Shown: positions 26,462 to 35,185, numbered from the stretch's first letter. The stretch: 64,000 nucleotides of DNA from UBA1046 sp012511325 (GCA_050951925.1 JBMNJZ010000001.1:1364001-1428000), one strand, 5' to 3'. Notes: a model not told the origin generated them from the sequence alone. Made by a program: numbers and translations.

Positions 26462-27136
26462 TTAGGCCTCAACTCCTTCCTGTGGTGCTTGTACCGCTTT
26501 ACGAGCCGGCAGAACCTCACCTTTGTAAATCCAGACTTTGATGCCTAGACGTCCATAGGTGGTAGCCGCTTCAGCGAAGCCATAATCAATATCAGCGCGT
26601 AATGTATGCAAAGGAATCGTACCCTCATGATATTGTTCAGTTCTGGCAATTTCAGCTCCGCCCAGCCGGCCCGAAGTCATAGTTTTAATACCCTTGGCTC
26701 CTTGCTTCATTGCCCTGCTGATAGCTTGCTTCATAGCGCGGCGGAAAGAAACACGCTCTTCCAGTTGACGAGCAATGTTCTCGGCAACCAATTGTGCTTC
26801 GCAGTCAACATTTTTTACTTCTTTAACATTTATGAAAAAGTTGCGCTTAAATTTTTTAGCCATCTTCTTCTTCAAATTCTCGATTTCGGAACCCTGGCGA
26901 CCAATTATGATTCCAGGTTTGCCGGTAGTAATCGTAACAACAGTCTTATCATCACCCTCACGCTCGATCTCAATACGAGATACTCCGGCTTTTTCTGTTT
27001 CACGCTTAACAAAATCGCGAATTTGTTTGTCCTCAATCAGATAACGGGCAAAATCTTTTTTATCAGCATACCAACGAGAGTCCCAGTCTTTGATTACTCC
27101 AACGCGCAAGCCATGGGGATTTACTTTCTGACCCAT
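26462..27136 (-). CDS. rpsC: 30S ribosomal protein S3
   Basis: A 224-residue S3: MGQKVNPHGLRVGVIKDWDSRW at the start, a KH domain with GKPGIIIGRQGSEIENL, and the C-terminal LGIKVWIYKGEVLP. It lines the mRNA entry channel. It lies between rplV and rplP. Confidence 0.98.
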   Translation of the reverse strand: MGQKVNPHGLRVGVIKDWDSRWYADKKDFARYLIEDKQIRDFVKRETEKAGVSRIEIEREGDDKTVVTITTGKPGIIIGRQGSEIENLKKKMAKKFKRNFFINVKEVKNVDCEAQLVAENIARQLEERVSFRRAMKQAISRAMKQGAKGIKTMTSGRLGGAEIARTEQYHEGTIPLHTLRADIDYGFAEAATTYGRLGIKVWIYKGEVLPARKAVQAPQEGVEA

Positions 27137-27148
27137 CTAATTCTCCTC

Positions 27149-27625
27149 CTATGCTTTCTCTCTCAGAACAACTGTGATGTGACAGGTACGCTTAAAAATG
27201 CGGGTTGCACTGCCGCGGGCCCTTGCACGGATACGCTTAAGTGTAGGACCCTGGTTAGCATAGCACTCCGCCACATACAGATCATCGCGTGACAGATTAT
27301 TATTATTCACAGCATTAGCCTCCGCTGACTTAAGCAATTTGGTCAAAACCGGAGATGCAGCATTGGACGTATACATCAAAATTGCTAATGCTTCATCAAG
27401 TGACTTACCCCTGATGTTGTTGATTACAGCGTTAACCTTAAAGGCGTTAATGCGAATATATTTAGCTTGGGCATAGCCACGATCTCTGCCAATATCAAGA
27501 ACTTTGCGTTCCTTTTTGGTTAAGATGGGCTTTTTTCTATTGCGCTGATGCTGAGCTTTATAATCTGCAACCAGCTGCTCTCTATTGGCGAGCAATTCCT
27601 CTTTGCTCATTACTTTTTTTGCCAC
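27149..27625 (-). CDS. rplV: 50S ribosomal protein L22 with N-terminal extension
   Basis: The L22 core starts near residue 48 (AQAKYIRINAFKVNAVINNIRGKSLDEALAIL) and ends with RARARGSATRIFKRTCHITVVL, including the beta hairpin that lines the exit tunnel. Before it is a charged, Lys/Arg/Glu-rich segment of about 48 residues, giving 158 residues against about 110-115 usual. The GTG start at 27625 follows AGGGAGGA at good spacing and no later Met lies near the core, so the extension looks real. Confidence 0.95.
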   Translation of the reverse strand: MAKKVMSKEELLANREQLVADYKAQHQRNRKKPILTKKERKVLDIGRDRGYAQAKYIRINAFKVNAVINNIRGKSLDEALAILMYTSNAASPVLTKLLKSAEANAVNNNNLSRDDLYVAECYANQGPTLKRIRARARGSATRIFKRTCHITVVLREKA

Positions 27626-27650
27626 AGACTAATCCTCCCTTCACTCCCGG

Positions 27651-27932
27651 TTAACGGGAGGTTGTTCTCTTCTCGGAGCCTGCGTGGCCACGGAATGTTC
27701 TGGTCGGCGCAAATTCACCCAGTTTATGACCTACCATCTCCTCAGTTATATAGACTGGTACATGCTTGCGTCCGTCATGCACTGCTATGGTATGCCCCAC
27801 CATTTCCGGAAAAATTGTGGAGGCCCTGGACCAGGTTTTAATTACTCGATGCTCATTTCTCTCATTCATGGCGTTGATGCGTCGCATCAGCGCTTCTTCT
27901 ACAAAGAATCCTTTTTTTGTCGAACGGCTCAT
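27651..27932 (-). CDS. rpsS: 30S ribosomal protein S19
   Basis: A 93-residue S19: MSRSTKKGFFVEEALMRRI, then VIKTWSRASTIFPEMVGHTIAVHDGRKHVPVYITEEMVGHKLGEFAPTRTFRGH. It is a head protein forming a complex with S13. It lies between rplB and rplV. Confidence 0.98.
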   Translation of the reverse strand: MSRSTKKGFFVEEALMRRINAMNERNEHRVIKTWSRASTIFPEMVGHTIAVHDGRKHVPVYITEEMVGHKLGEFAPTRTFRGHAGSEKRTTSR

Positions 27933-27948
27933 AATTCAGCAAGTCTCC

Positions 27949-28776
27949 TTATTTCTTTCTTCTGCGGATAATATATTTATCCGATTCCTTGGGTCTTCTG
28001 GTTTTGTAACCCAAGGTAGGCTTGCCCCACGGAGTCATGGGGCTGGGCATGCCAATCGGGGATTTCCCTTCACCACCGCCATGAGGATGATCAACCGGGT
28101 TCATGACAGAACCTCTGACATGGGGTCTCCTGCCCTGATGCCTTGTATGGCCGGCTTTACCACGATTTTGAATCTCATTCTCCGGATTGCTGACTGAGCC
28201 AATTGTTGCTTTACAGTTAATTGGAATCAGCCTCATTTCACCGGAGGGCATCCGCAAAGTAGCAAATTTGCCTTCACGCGCTAACAACTGGGCAGCCGTT
28301 CCGGCTCCCCTTACCAATTGTCCGCCTCTGCCCGGTCGCAACTCAACATTGTGAATCTCTGTGCCGATCGGAATATTGACCAACGGTAAGCAATTGCCGA
28401 TCACAATATCTACTTCCGGTCCACTCTCTACCATATCACCGGCTTTTAAGCCTTCCGGCGCCAAGATATAGGCCTTAGCGCCATCCAGATATTGAATCAG
28501 AGCGATAAAAGCTGTGCGATTAGGATCATATTCAATCGCCAATACTTTAGCAGGCACACCCTCTTTCCTGCGTTTCCAATCGATAACCCTATATTTCTGT
28601 TTATTGCCACCGCCTCTATGGCGGCTGGTAATCCGACCGTAATTGTTACGGCCGACATTCTTCTTTTTCTTCTCCAGTAAAGACTTCTCCGGTTTATTTT
28701 TGCTCAAACCTGAATAGTCGGTAACGGTTTTCTGCCTTATTGCCGGAGAAGTAGGACGATATGTCTTGAGTGCCAT
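27949..28776 (-). CDS. rplB: 50S ribosomal protein L2
   Basis: A 275-residue L2. The signatures are GRITSRHRGGGNKQKYR and the highly conserved MNPVDHPHGGGEGKSPIG with the functional His. It is needed for peptidyl-transferase activity and subunit joining. It lies between rplW and rpsS. Confidence 0.98.
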   Translation of the reverse strand: MALKTYRPTSPAIRQKTVTDYSGLSKNKPEKSLLEKKKKNVGRNNYGRITSRHRGGGNKQKYRVIDWKRRKEGVPAKVLAIEYDPNRTAFIALIQYLDGAKAYILAPEGLKAGDMVESGPEVDIVIGNCLPLVNIPIGTEIHNVELRPGRGGQLVRGAGTAAQLLAREGKFATLRMPSGEMRLIPINCKATIGSVSNPENEIQNRGKAGHTRHQGRRPHVRGSVMNPVDHPHGGGEGKSPIGMPSPMTPWGKPTLGYKTRRPKESDKYIIRRRKK

Positions 28777-28807
28777 TTTCTTACTTCCTCTCTGTTACGC
28801 GTACGGC

Positions 28808-29161
28808 TTACTGGCCGAACCCGAATTCTTCGATTTCAGTCTTATACTTCCTGGTTGTTGTACCAACTTTACCGCCTTTAGTCTCATAACGGTCTTCAGT
28901 CGGATCAAGGTCAATCGTCACAACAGCTTTTTTCCAGACAGGCTGTTTCCCTTCATGGACTCCCATACGCTTAGTCTTACCGCCTTGATAGCTCGTATTA
29001 ACCTTAACAACCTTTACATCAAACAACCGCTCGCAGGCTTGACGAATCTCCGACTTGGTCGCATTTTTAGCTACACGGAAGGTATATTTACCCTCGGCAG
29101 TAGCCATCATGCTCTGCTCGGTAATTACCGGACTGATAATCACATCATAAATACTCTTCAT
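28808..29161 (-). CDS. rplW: 50S ribosomal protein L23
   Basis: A 117-residue L23: YDVIISPVITEQSMMATAEGKYTFRVAKNATKSEIRQACERLFDVKVVKVNTS. It is the docking site for trigger factor and SRP at the tunnel exit. The start shares one base with the rplD stop, and it is followed by rplB. Confidence 0.98.
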   Translation of the reverse strand: MKSIYDVIISPVITEQSMMATAEGKYTFRVAKNATKSEIRQACERLFDVKVVKVNTSYQGGKTKRMGVHEGKQPVWKKAVVTIDLDPTEDRYETKGGKVGTTTRKYKTEIEEFGFGQ

Positions 29162-29784
29162 CAGTTATATACCTCCTCAACCCTGGACACAGCCTCTTTT
29201 GTCAGGATCAAGCGGTCAAATTTCAAAAGCTCCGTGACATTAAGAGTTTGAACTTCGCTGATCTTAATTCCGCGCAGATTATTAGCAGAGCGCTCCACTA
29301 CCAGATCACGCTGCGGCAACACAATCAGCGCCGAACCATCAACACCAAGATTGTTCAGAATCTTTACCATTTTCTTGGTCTTAATTTCATCCAGCTTTAG
29401 TTCATCAAGAACTAACATTTTATCCGCCTGAAACTTCGAAGCCAAAGCTGATTTCAAAGCCAAACGCCTCATTTTTCGCGGCAGAGAATATCTGAAATTT
29501 CTAGGTGCAGGACCGAAAATCCTGCCACCGCCAACATATTGCGCGGAGCGGATTGAACCATGTCTGGCTCTGCCGGTTCCTTTTTGACGATATGGCTTTT
29601 TGCCACCACCGCGCACTTCACTTCTACCCTTAACTTTGACAGTTCCCTGGCGGCGATTGGCATGCTGATTTACCAACACGCGATGCATGACATCCTGATG
29701 TGGCTCGATAGCAAAAATCTCATCGGCTAGCTCCAGATCGCCGACTATTTTACCGTCCATATTGTAAATATCTATTTTAGCCAT
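29161..29784 (-). CDS. rplD: 50S ribosomal protein L4
   Basis: A 207-residue L4, with the loop segment SEVRGGGKKPYRQKGTGRARHGSIRSAQYVGGGRIFGP that enters the exit tunnel. In gamma-proteobacteria L4 represses its own S10 operon through the leader; a structured leader is present here, but whether L4 binds it is unknown. Confidence 0.98.
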   Translation of the reverse strand: MAKIDIYNMDGKIVGDLELADEIFAIEPHQDVMHRVLVNQHANRRQGTVKVKGRSEVRGGGKKPYRQKGTGRARHGSIRSAQYVGGGRIFGPAPRNFRYSLPRKMRRLALKSALASKFQADKMLVLDELKLDEIKTKKMVKILNNLGVDGSALIVLPQRDLVVERSANNLRGIKISEVQTLNVTELLKFDRLILTKEAVSRVEEVYN

Positions 29785-29803
29785 TAGATAATCTCCTCTT
29801 GCC

Positions 29804-30427
29804 CTATCTTCTCTTTACAGTAGAAGTGATCTCGAGAAGACCGCCTTTCGCTCCCGGCACAGCTCCCTTAACTACCAGGATGCTGCGTTCGCCATCGACT
29901 GAAACAACTTCGAGATTTTGTACTGTTACACGTTTATTGCCCATTTGACCCGGCATCTTTCTGCCTTTGAAAACTTTCCCCGGTGTGGCGGAAGAGCCCA
30001 TTGAGCCAGGGTATCTGTGATGTTTAGAGCCATGGGATTCCGGGCCGCGAGAAAATCCATGGCGTTTAATTACACCCTGAAAACCTTTACCCTTAGAAAT
30101 CCCAACGATATCTACATGATCACCGGCAGCAAACATATCTGCTACGGTAATCTCCTGCCCTAATTCAAACTCTTGGTCGGTCTTAAACTCCCGCATAATT
30201 CTTTTAGGCTTGAGACCGGCCTTATCAAATTGGCCCTGCAGAGGTTTAGTAACACGTCTTTTGTCTTCATAACCTACTTTGACCGCTTTATAGCCATCGA
30301 CTTCTTCGGTTTTATTCTGGACTACGGAAACCGGACCGCAGCTAATCACCGTCACCGGGATCACAATGCCATCCTCGTTAAAAATCTGTGTCATACCGGC
30401 CTTGCGTCCTAGCATGAATTTTTTCAT
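29804..30427 (-). CDS. rplC: 50S ribosomal protein L3
   Basis: A 207-residue L3: MKKFMLGRKAGMTQIFNEDGIVIPVTVI at the start and RHGFSRGPESHGSKHHRYPGSMGSSATPGKVFKGRKMPGQMG in the extension that reaches the peptidyl-transferase centre. It lies between rpsJ and rplD. Confidence 0.98.
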   Translation of the reverse strand: MKKFMLGRKAGMTQIFNEDGIVIPVTVISCGPVSVVQNKTEEVDGYKAVKVGYEDKRRVTKPLQGQFDKAGLKPKRIMREFKTDQEFELGQEITVADMFAAGDHVDIVGISKGKGFQGVIKRHGFSRGPESHGSKHHRYPGSMGSSATPGKVFKGRKMPGQMGNKRVTVQNLEVVSVDGERSILVVKGAVPGAKGGLLEITSTVKRR

Positions 30428-30488
30428 AACAACTTACTCCTCCTGGTTATTGGTTCACTAGAGTGAACTTGACCCGGCAGTATCCTGC

Positions 30489-30800
30489 CTAAAGCTTAAT
30501 TTCTATATTGACTCCGGCTGGCATTTCCAGTTTCATCAATGACTCAACAGTCTTAGTATTAGGAGCCAGAATATCGATCAGACGCTTATGAGTTCTAATT
30601 TCAAACTGCTCGCGAGCATCTTTATGCTTATGCGGAGAGCGCAAGATCGTGATAATCTCTTTCTCAGTCGGCAACGGGATTGGACCCGATACACTTGCTC
30701 CTGTTCTCTTGGCGGTATCAACAATTCTCTCAGCACTTTCATCCAAAATGTGATGGTCAAAAGCCTTCAAGCGGATACGAATTTTTTGGTCAATTGCCAT
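30489..30800 (-). CDS. rpsJ: 30S ribosomal protein S10
   Basis: A 103-residue S10 starting at the ATG at 30800 (MAIDQKIRIRLKAFDHHIL), with a TGGAGG site 5-6 nt upstream. The frame stays open further upstream to 30953, but that stretch is the structured leader and encodes nothing like S10. The product also serves as NusE in antitermination complexes with NusB. It is the first gene of the S10-spc-alpha cluster. Confidence 0.97.
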   Translation of the reverse strand: MAIDQKIRIRLKAFDHHILDESAERIVDTAKRTGASVSGPIPLPTEKEIITILRSPHKHKDAREQFEIRTHKRLIDILAPNTKTVESLMKLEMPAGVNIEIKL

Positions 30801-31049
30801 GTTTACCTCCATATTTGCTGCATTTATGGCACTACTCAGTCTGGCGTTTCTTTTACTTCCGGCATAATGCCCAGCTTCTGTATCTCCGTAGACAGTTGCT
30901 GGGCTAACCCTCAGACTGCGTACCGGCGTCCGATTCCAGTCGGACTTCTCCACCGAAGTTACCTGCCGCTCAACGCAGCTGAGCGCACAGCAATCTCCGG
31001 CTTCTCAGATTGTCGCCTATAAAAATCTGACATCCTTTTTACAGACGCA
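30801..31049 (-). promoter_or_regulatory. Structured mRNA leader of the S10 operon
   Basis: About 250 nt lie between the predicted transcription start and rpsJ. On the minus strand three hairpins are visible: GCTCA/TGAGC; GTCCGA/TCGGAC with a 6-nt loop (30928-30945); and GCCCAGC/GCTGGGC (30869-30904) with a symmetric AA/AA internal loop and an inner CTGT/ACAG stem. No T run follows the last hairpin, so translational control or antitermination is more likely than simple termination. Autoregulation by L4 is known for other S10 operons; here it is inference only. Confidence 0.6.
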
Positions 31050-31055
31050 CCGATA

Positions 31056-31090
31056 AGTATATAAGGCTTACAAGCAAATTGCAAGCCTTA
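31056..31090 (-). promoter_or_regulatory. S10 operon promoter embedded in an inverted repeat
   Basis: Minus strand: -35 TTGCAA (31079-31084), a 17-bp spacer and -10 TATACT (31056-31061). A 12-bp inverted repeat with one mismatch (TAAGGCTTACAA at 31062-31073 and TTGCAAGCCTTA at 31079-31090) covers the -35 and spacer. Just upstream is a C7-A7 homopolymer pair. Confidence 0.7.
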
Positions 31091-31210
31091 AAAAATTTTC
31101 CCCCCCAAAAAAATTTATTTACCCGATTTAACTAGTGTTACTCAATTATATGCAGGTTAAGGTGAAATTGCTTCTGTTCATTGTTGCTGTTGCTTTGCTT
31201 TTCAATCAGG

Positions 31211-31236
31211 GATAAAGACATTTTTAGCAAATGTCT
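31211..31236 (-). terminator. Likely terminator of the ABC-2 operon
   Basis: Minus strand: an 8-bp stem AGACATTT/AAATGTCT (31216-31223 with 31229-31236), then TTTATCC. It lies just past the stop of the last gene of the ABC module. The T tract is short. Confidence 0.5.
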
Positions 31237-31243
31237 ATGGAAG

Positions 31244-31897
31244 TCATTTCTTAGTTTGCAGTTGCCGATGCCGCAAATCCTGAAGCACCGCCAATATGAA
31301 CAGACCGATAGTTGAAAACAGATAGAGGAAAATTGCACTTAGATTATCTGGCAGCGAAAAATCCTGATTGGTAAAATAGAAAGGAAATAACGGTAGTTCA
31401 CTGCCACCGGCAATATTAATCACCGTATAGATAATCAGAAAAAAGATGGCAGCGCTGACACTTCCCACCATAACAGCCAGCGCATATGCCACAGAATATT
31501 GAAAAAGAATGGCAACTATCAGAATAACCAGCAAGTCCGTCGAAATCATCTGCAAAACAGCATAAATCGTTAAAGTAAGGACAGCTATTATAAATGTTGG
31601 CGCAAATGTCAATAAGGCAACCTTGAAACGCATACGGCGATTGATCTGCAATAGCAGTTCTTTTTGCGGCTTCTCACAATATGCTTTCAGCGCTGTGGCA
31701 GGATTGATTAAGGTCAGTAGCGGGATTGTGGTCTGGATATAGCTGTGCAGTTGGATCACAGCCAGCTCTTTATCCTCGGTGAGATAATAAAACATAATAA
31801 AAAGGATAGGCAGCACCACCCCCAGCAGCAAAACAGAAATGATGCCACCTTTCCCCAGTGTCTTATACCAGAGTCTGTATTGAGATTTAACCAGCAC
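31244..31897 (-). CDS. Small ABC-2-type permease-like membrane protein
   Basis: A 217-residue membrane protein with about six hydrophobic segments and no other recognisable motif. It starts at a GTG at 31897 with AAAGGA seven nt upstream, and overlaps the ATPase gene by 11 bp. It is the third gene of the module after the 666-residue membrane protein gene and the ATPase. By position it is a second permease half, but family membership cannot be shown by eye. Confidence 0.7.
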   Translation of the reverse strand: MLVKSQYRLWYKTLGKGGIISVLLLGVVLPILFIMFYYLTEDKELAVIQLHSYIQTTIPLLTLINPATALKAYCEKPQKELLLQINRRMRFKVALLTFAPTFIIAVLTLTIYAVLQMISTDLLVILIVAILFQYSVAYALAVMVGSVSAAIFFLIIYTVINIAGGSELPLFPFYFTNQDFSLPDNLSAIFLYLFSTIGLFILAVLQDLRHRQLQTKK

Positions 31898-32741
31898 TTG
31901 CGAATCCTTTCAAGAGTGCAATATAGCCATCCTCAATGGCAGGCGCCACGCTGAAAGCAGAATACGCCTCACCTTGCTTGGCCAGTATACGCAACTGTCG
32001 CACATTATCTGTTTCAGTCTCCTTGATTACAAAGGTGTCAGTATCAGCAGTATATTCAGTTTCAGGAACCAAAAATACCAGGCCTTCAGCCAGCTGAGCC
32101 AGTTCTGTCTGAGTTCCCAAGAAAGCGATCTCACCCTTCAGAAGCACGATCACATAATCACATGTCGCCTCAATATCCTCTACTATATGGGTCGATATTA
32201 TCGTTAAACTCTCAGGATCAGAGGCTTGGATCAACCGCTTAAATCGCAGCCTCTCCTCAGGGTCAAGTCCGGCTGTCGGTTCATCAAACAACCTGATCCT
32301 GGGATTGCCAAGCAGCGCCTGGGCAATTCCCAGACGGCGCACCATACCGCCCGACAATTTTCTCACCCGGTCATCAGCCCTATCTTCCAGATTCACAGCT
32401 CGTAAAGCCTCCATTGCAGTCTCCGCAATAGCAGACTGAGGAATCTTCTTCAGATGAGATAATAGACAGAGCATTTCAAAAGCCGTCAGATTATCAATCA
32501 AACCAAAATTCTGCGGCAGATAGCTCATTTGCAAGTGAAAACCATCTGTGTCCTGCTCTGAAGGAAAAGTTATACTCCTTGCACCTTCAGGATAGATTCC
32601 GGTAATACAGCGCAGCAGCGTCGTCTTGCCGGAACCGTTAGGGCCCAAGAGACCATAAACACCTGCACCCAGTTCAAGAGACAAATTTTCCAGAACTTTC
32701 TTCAGCCGAAAGGATTTGTTCAGCTTGTCTATTTTTATCAT
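31887..32741 (-). CDS. ABC transporter ATPase (ABC-2 exporter type)
   Basis: A 284-residue ATPase starting at the ATG at 32741 (after AGAAGGGGG). Walker A is GLLGPNGSGKTT, the signature LSGGMVRRLGIAQALLGN, and Walker B ends IRLFDEPTAGLDP. About 60 C-terminal residues form a regulatory extension. The pattern matches drug, lantibiotic and bacitracin-type exporters (CcmA-like). It belongs with the two flanking membrane proteins. Confidence 0.9.
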   Translation of the reverse strand: MIKIDKLNKSFRLKKVLENLSLELGAGVYGLLGPNGSGKTTLLRCITGIYPEGARSITFPSEQDTDGFHLQMSYLPQNFGLIDNLTAFEMLCLLSHLKKIPQSAIAETAMEALRAVNLEDRADDRVRKLSGGMVRRLGIAQALLGNPRIRLFDEPTAGLDPEERLRFKRLIQASDPESLTIISTHIVEDIEATCDYVIVLLKGEIAFLGTQTELAQLAEGLVFLVPETEYTADTDTFVIKETETDNVRQLRILAKQGEAYSAFSVAPAIEDGYIALLKGFASAG

Positions 32742-32784
32742 TAGATATTGCCCCCTTCTACCGGCTAGCAATCAGAACTCAATT

Positions 32785-34779
32785 TTACTTTGAGTCTTTT
32801 AGATACTTGTTTTCAAGATCTGTCAGAAATTCATCGACAGTGCGTTTATCCCGGTCGTTGTTGATATAGGATTTACAGATATTAACTATCTCATCTTGCG
32901 AGACCTCCGCTTGTTCTAAAACCATACCAAAACGATAGTAGTTGTCCTGTTTAAAGAAATCCTCAAATTCCGGCATCTCTTCGATTTCCTCAATCTTATA
33001 ATCAACCTTAGCCCAAAAGAGATCAGGTTTATCCTCCAGAACTGTTAACATAAAGCTCATATCATACTTCTGAGACAAAAATTGATAGATCTGCAGCCTC
33101 TCAGTCAGCATAAAAGCGGAATCACTAATCATCAGATGATCCGGCAGCAAGACCATGCTTTCATAAGGGCTGGGGAAATTCATATTGGGCATATATACAA
33201 TAAATTTGATATCTTGCAACAGAGGTTCACTAGGCAAGAGCGGCTGGATATTGGCAATGAAATCATCTCTACGATTGCCAAAGACAGTGCCAAAATAGGG
33301 GTACAAAACCCTCACCCCGTCAAAGTCTTCCTCCTGATACAGGCCGGAAAATAGCGAAATCCCGTGCGCTGGACCGGAGAATTCATTTTTACCGCTGGCA
33401 GGCAAATTGCAGTAGACTTGATCACGATAATCCACTGCAACAGCAAAGGAAACCGGCTGAGGCGAAAAGAGAGGCTTAAAGCCACCTTGTTCATTATCGT
33501 AGATAGCCTGCAGACCGGGACGGGGATAATAAGCGAAATTAGCCGGCAGAAATATACCCTGGTCATTGGAAAAGTATTTTGCTCCAAAACCATGATAGAT
33601 CATGCGCAGCTGGCCGGTTTCCGGTACAGGATCCAATATCTCTATGGCATCCAACTCTTGATGAAAGTTCAGCGGCCGACCGGATTCATCTTGAATAGAA
33701 GTGACATTAAAGCCGTGATAGAGCGTCAAATAAAAAGGCTCATTAATATCATGCCGATAAGTGAAGCTGACATCAGCGCGCAGCAGACGATCGACTGAAA
33801 AATGCAGATCATAGGCGGAAATCTCTGTTCCGGTTTGCTTCTCGATTTGCATGTTCTCCATATAGTAAAGTGAATCTTGAGTACCACTGTCGTATATACC
33901 ATAATCTTTCATATTGACGATAGAGGCGGGAGATATATGGATAAAGAATAAAGCCACAGTAAAAATCAGACCTATAATTGTCGCAGCAGCGCGACCTACA
34001 GTCTTTTTCTTGATGAATATGTGCAGCAAAATTAAACAGATGAAAAGACAAAGCCAAAACAGCATCTGAATAATAATATAATTTTCAGCCGGATAACCAT
34101 AGCCGTCCTGAGGTGTCCAGTGTAATCCCTTGGGACAGAGATCAAATAAACCTATCACGTGAGCAGCCAGAGGGCCCAAAAAGCTGGTATATGACAGTAG
34201 CAAACCATAGCCAAAATTAGTGCTTAGCATGAAAAAGATCAAAATTACCAGATAAGCTGTCAACCTATTGCGAGAGAAGGAGGCTACCAGACCGATAACT
34301 ACACTCAGAAGTGGCAAAAGAAAATAATAAATGAACTGGGATTTAAGTAGATAGAGTAGAAACTTCGGATAGGTAAAAGCAAAATCACGGGTAAAGAAAA
34401 GGAGCAAAACTGTGAAAAAGGCAAAGACAAAAACCACTAATTTCAACAGAGTATAGAAAGTATAGGCCAGATTTCTCTCATAGCCCTTCTCTATCGCCTC
34501 TACACTTTCCGCTAACTTTTTCCTCTTAAATAGGCTGCTGTACTCATAAGAAATCAGCATCATGCCAGCCATCACAACCGGCACATAAGTCAAAAACTGC
34601 TTCTGAATAAACAGAGGGGTCATGATGATATCTATCTCTGCAAGTAAGATTCTATTGCGGATTAATTCTCTGGCTATGAGAACCAATGCAGACAAAATCA
34701 TCAGTATTGTGCCGGTTAGGACAAAACGATCACGATAAAATAGCCTGGAATAATAAAAACGGCAAGAATGAGCTTTCAT
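32785..34779 (-). CDS. Large membrane protein of an ABC-2 module with extracytoplasmic domain
   Basis: The 664-residue protein starts at the ATG at 34779 (GAGG seven nt upstream). Residues 1-300 hold about seven or eight membrane segments in the ABC-2 permease manner. Residues 320-600 form a beta-rich outer region with segments such as TGQLRMIYHGFGAKYF that resemble the N-terminal domain of M1-type membrane aminopeptidases; no HExxH zinc motif is present. Similar permease-plus-M1-like proteins exist in Clostridia. The start overlaps a 23-codon ORF as ATGA. Confidence 0.65.
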   Translation of the reverse strand: MKAHSCRFYYSRLFYRDRFVLTGTILMILSALVLIARELIRNRILLAEIDIIMTPLFIQKQFLTYVPVVMAGMMLISYEYSSLFKRKKLAESVEAIEKGYERNLAYTFYTLLKLVVFVFAFFTVLLLFFTRDFAFTYPKFLLYLLKSQFIYYFLLPLLSVVIGLVASFSRNRLTAYLVILIFFMLSTNFGYGLLLSYTSFLGPLAAHVIGLFDLCPKGLHWTPQDGYGYPAENYIIIQMLFWLCLFICLILLHIFIKKKTVGRAAATIIGLIFTVALFFIHISPASIVNMKDYGIYDSGTQDSLYYMENMQIEKQTGTEISAYDLHFSVDRLLRADVSFTYRHDINEPFYLTLYHGFNVTSIQDESGRPLNFHQELDAIEILDPVPETGQLRMIYHGFGAKYFSNDQGIFLPANFAYYPRPGLQAIYDNEQGGFKPLFSPQPVSFAVAVDYRDQVYCNLPASGKNEFSGPAHGISLFSGLYQEEDFDGVRVLYPYFGTVFGNRRDDFIANIQPLLPSEPLLQDIKFIVYMPNMNFPSPYESMVLLPDHLMISDSAFMLTERLQIYQFLSQKYDMSFMLTVLEDKPDLFWAKVDYKIEEIEEMPEFEDFFKQDNYYRFGMVLEQAEVSQDEIVNICKSYINNDRDKRTVDEFLTDLENKYLKDSK

Positions 34780-34847
34780 AGGCAAGCCTCACTAACAGTC
34801 CGTATCGGGGAATAGATTTTATCTGGAATAAGAGTTTTGCTTTTCAT
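34776..34847 (-). CDS. Possible 23-residue leader peptide
   Basis: An ATG at 34847, preceded six nt upstream by AGAGG, opens a 23-codon frame (MKSKTLIPDK then IYSPIRTVSEACL) ending in a TGA that overlaps the ATG of the large membrane protein gene. Its position, ribosome site and overlap fit a translationally coupled leader. There is no homology evidence and chance is possible. Confidence 0.35.
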   Translation of the reverse strand: MKSKTLIPDKIYSPIRTVSEACL

Positions 34848-34913
34848 GCTTGACCTCTACTCATCAAGGCACCTATAACATTGAAGGCTGTTAGTCTCAG
34901 CCGATATGAACAA

Positions 34914-34919
34914 ATTATA
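34914..34919 (-). promoter_or_regulatory. Extended -10 promoter of the ABC-2 module
   Basis: Minus strand TGC-TATAAT: a perfect -10 with an upstream TGn extension at 34914-34919, about 65 bp before the small leader ORF. The -35 region is AT-rich without a clear hexamer, as extended -10 promoters tolerate. The rest of the 400-bp divergent gap (34848-35185) shows no other gene. Confidence 0.5.
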
Positions 34920-35185
34920 GCATTAATTACAGTTTTTTATATTCCCATCAATACTCATTACCGGATCCCGGAAGGGGTGCAAACTGAAATCAGGCTGGTA
35001 ATAAAGTAAGTTCCAGCTTTTTAACCGCTTTTTGATATTTTATCCCGCGAAGAGAAATCAGCCGTTATTGGCTGGACGATTAAGCTTTGATATACTCATT
35101 TTGACAGAGAAGGCTAAGCTTTTGCAGCAATTTATTTTGCCGCAAAGTAATAGAGTGCGAAAGGATTAGGTTAAGGTTATAAGCA

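Noticed and set aside
30801..30953. In-frame N-terminal extension of S10 upstream of the ATG at 30800
   Set aside because: It covers the structured leader and encodes no S10-like sequence; the ATG at 30800 has a strong ribosome site and gives the normal length.
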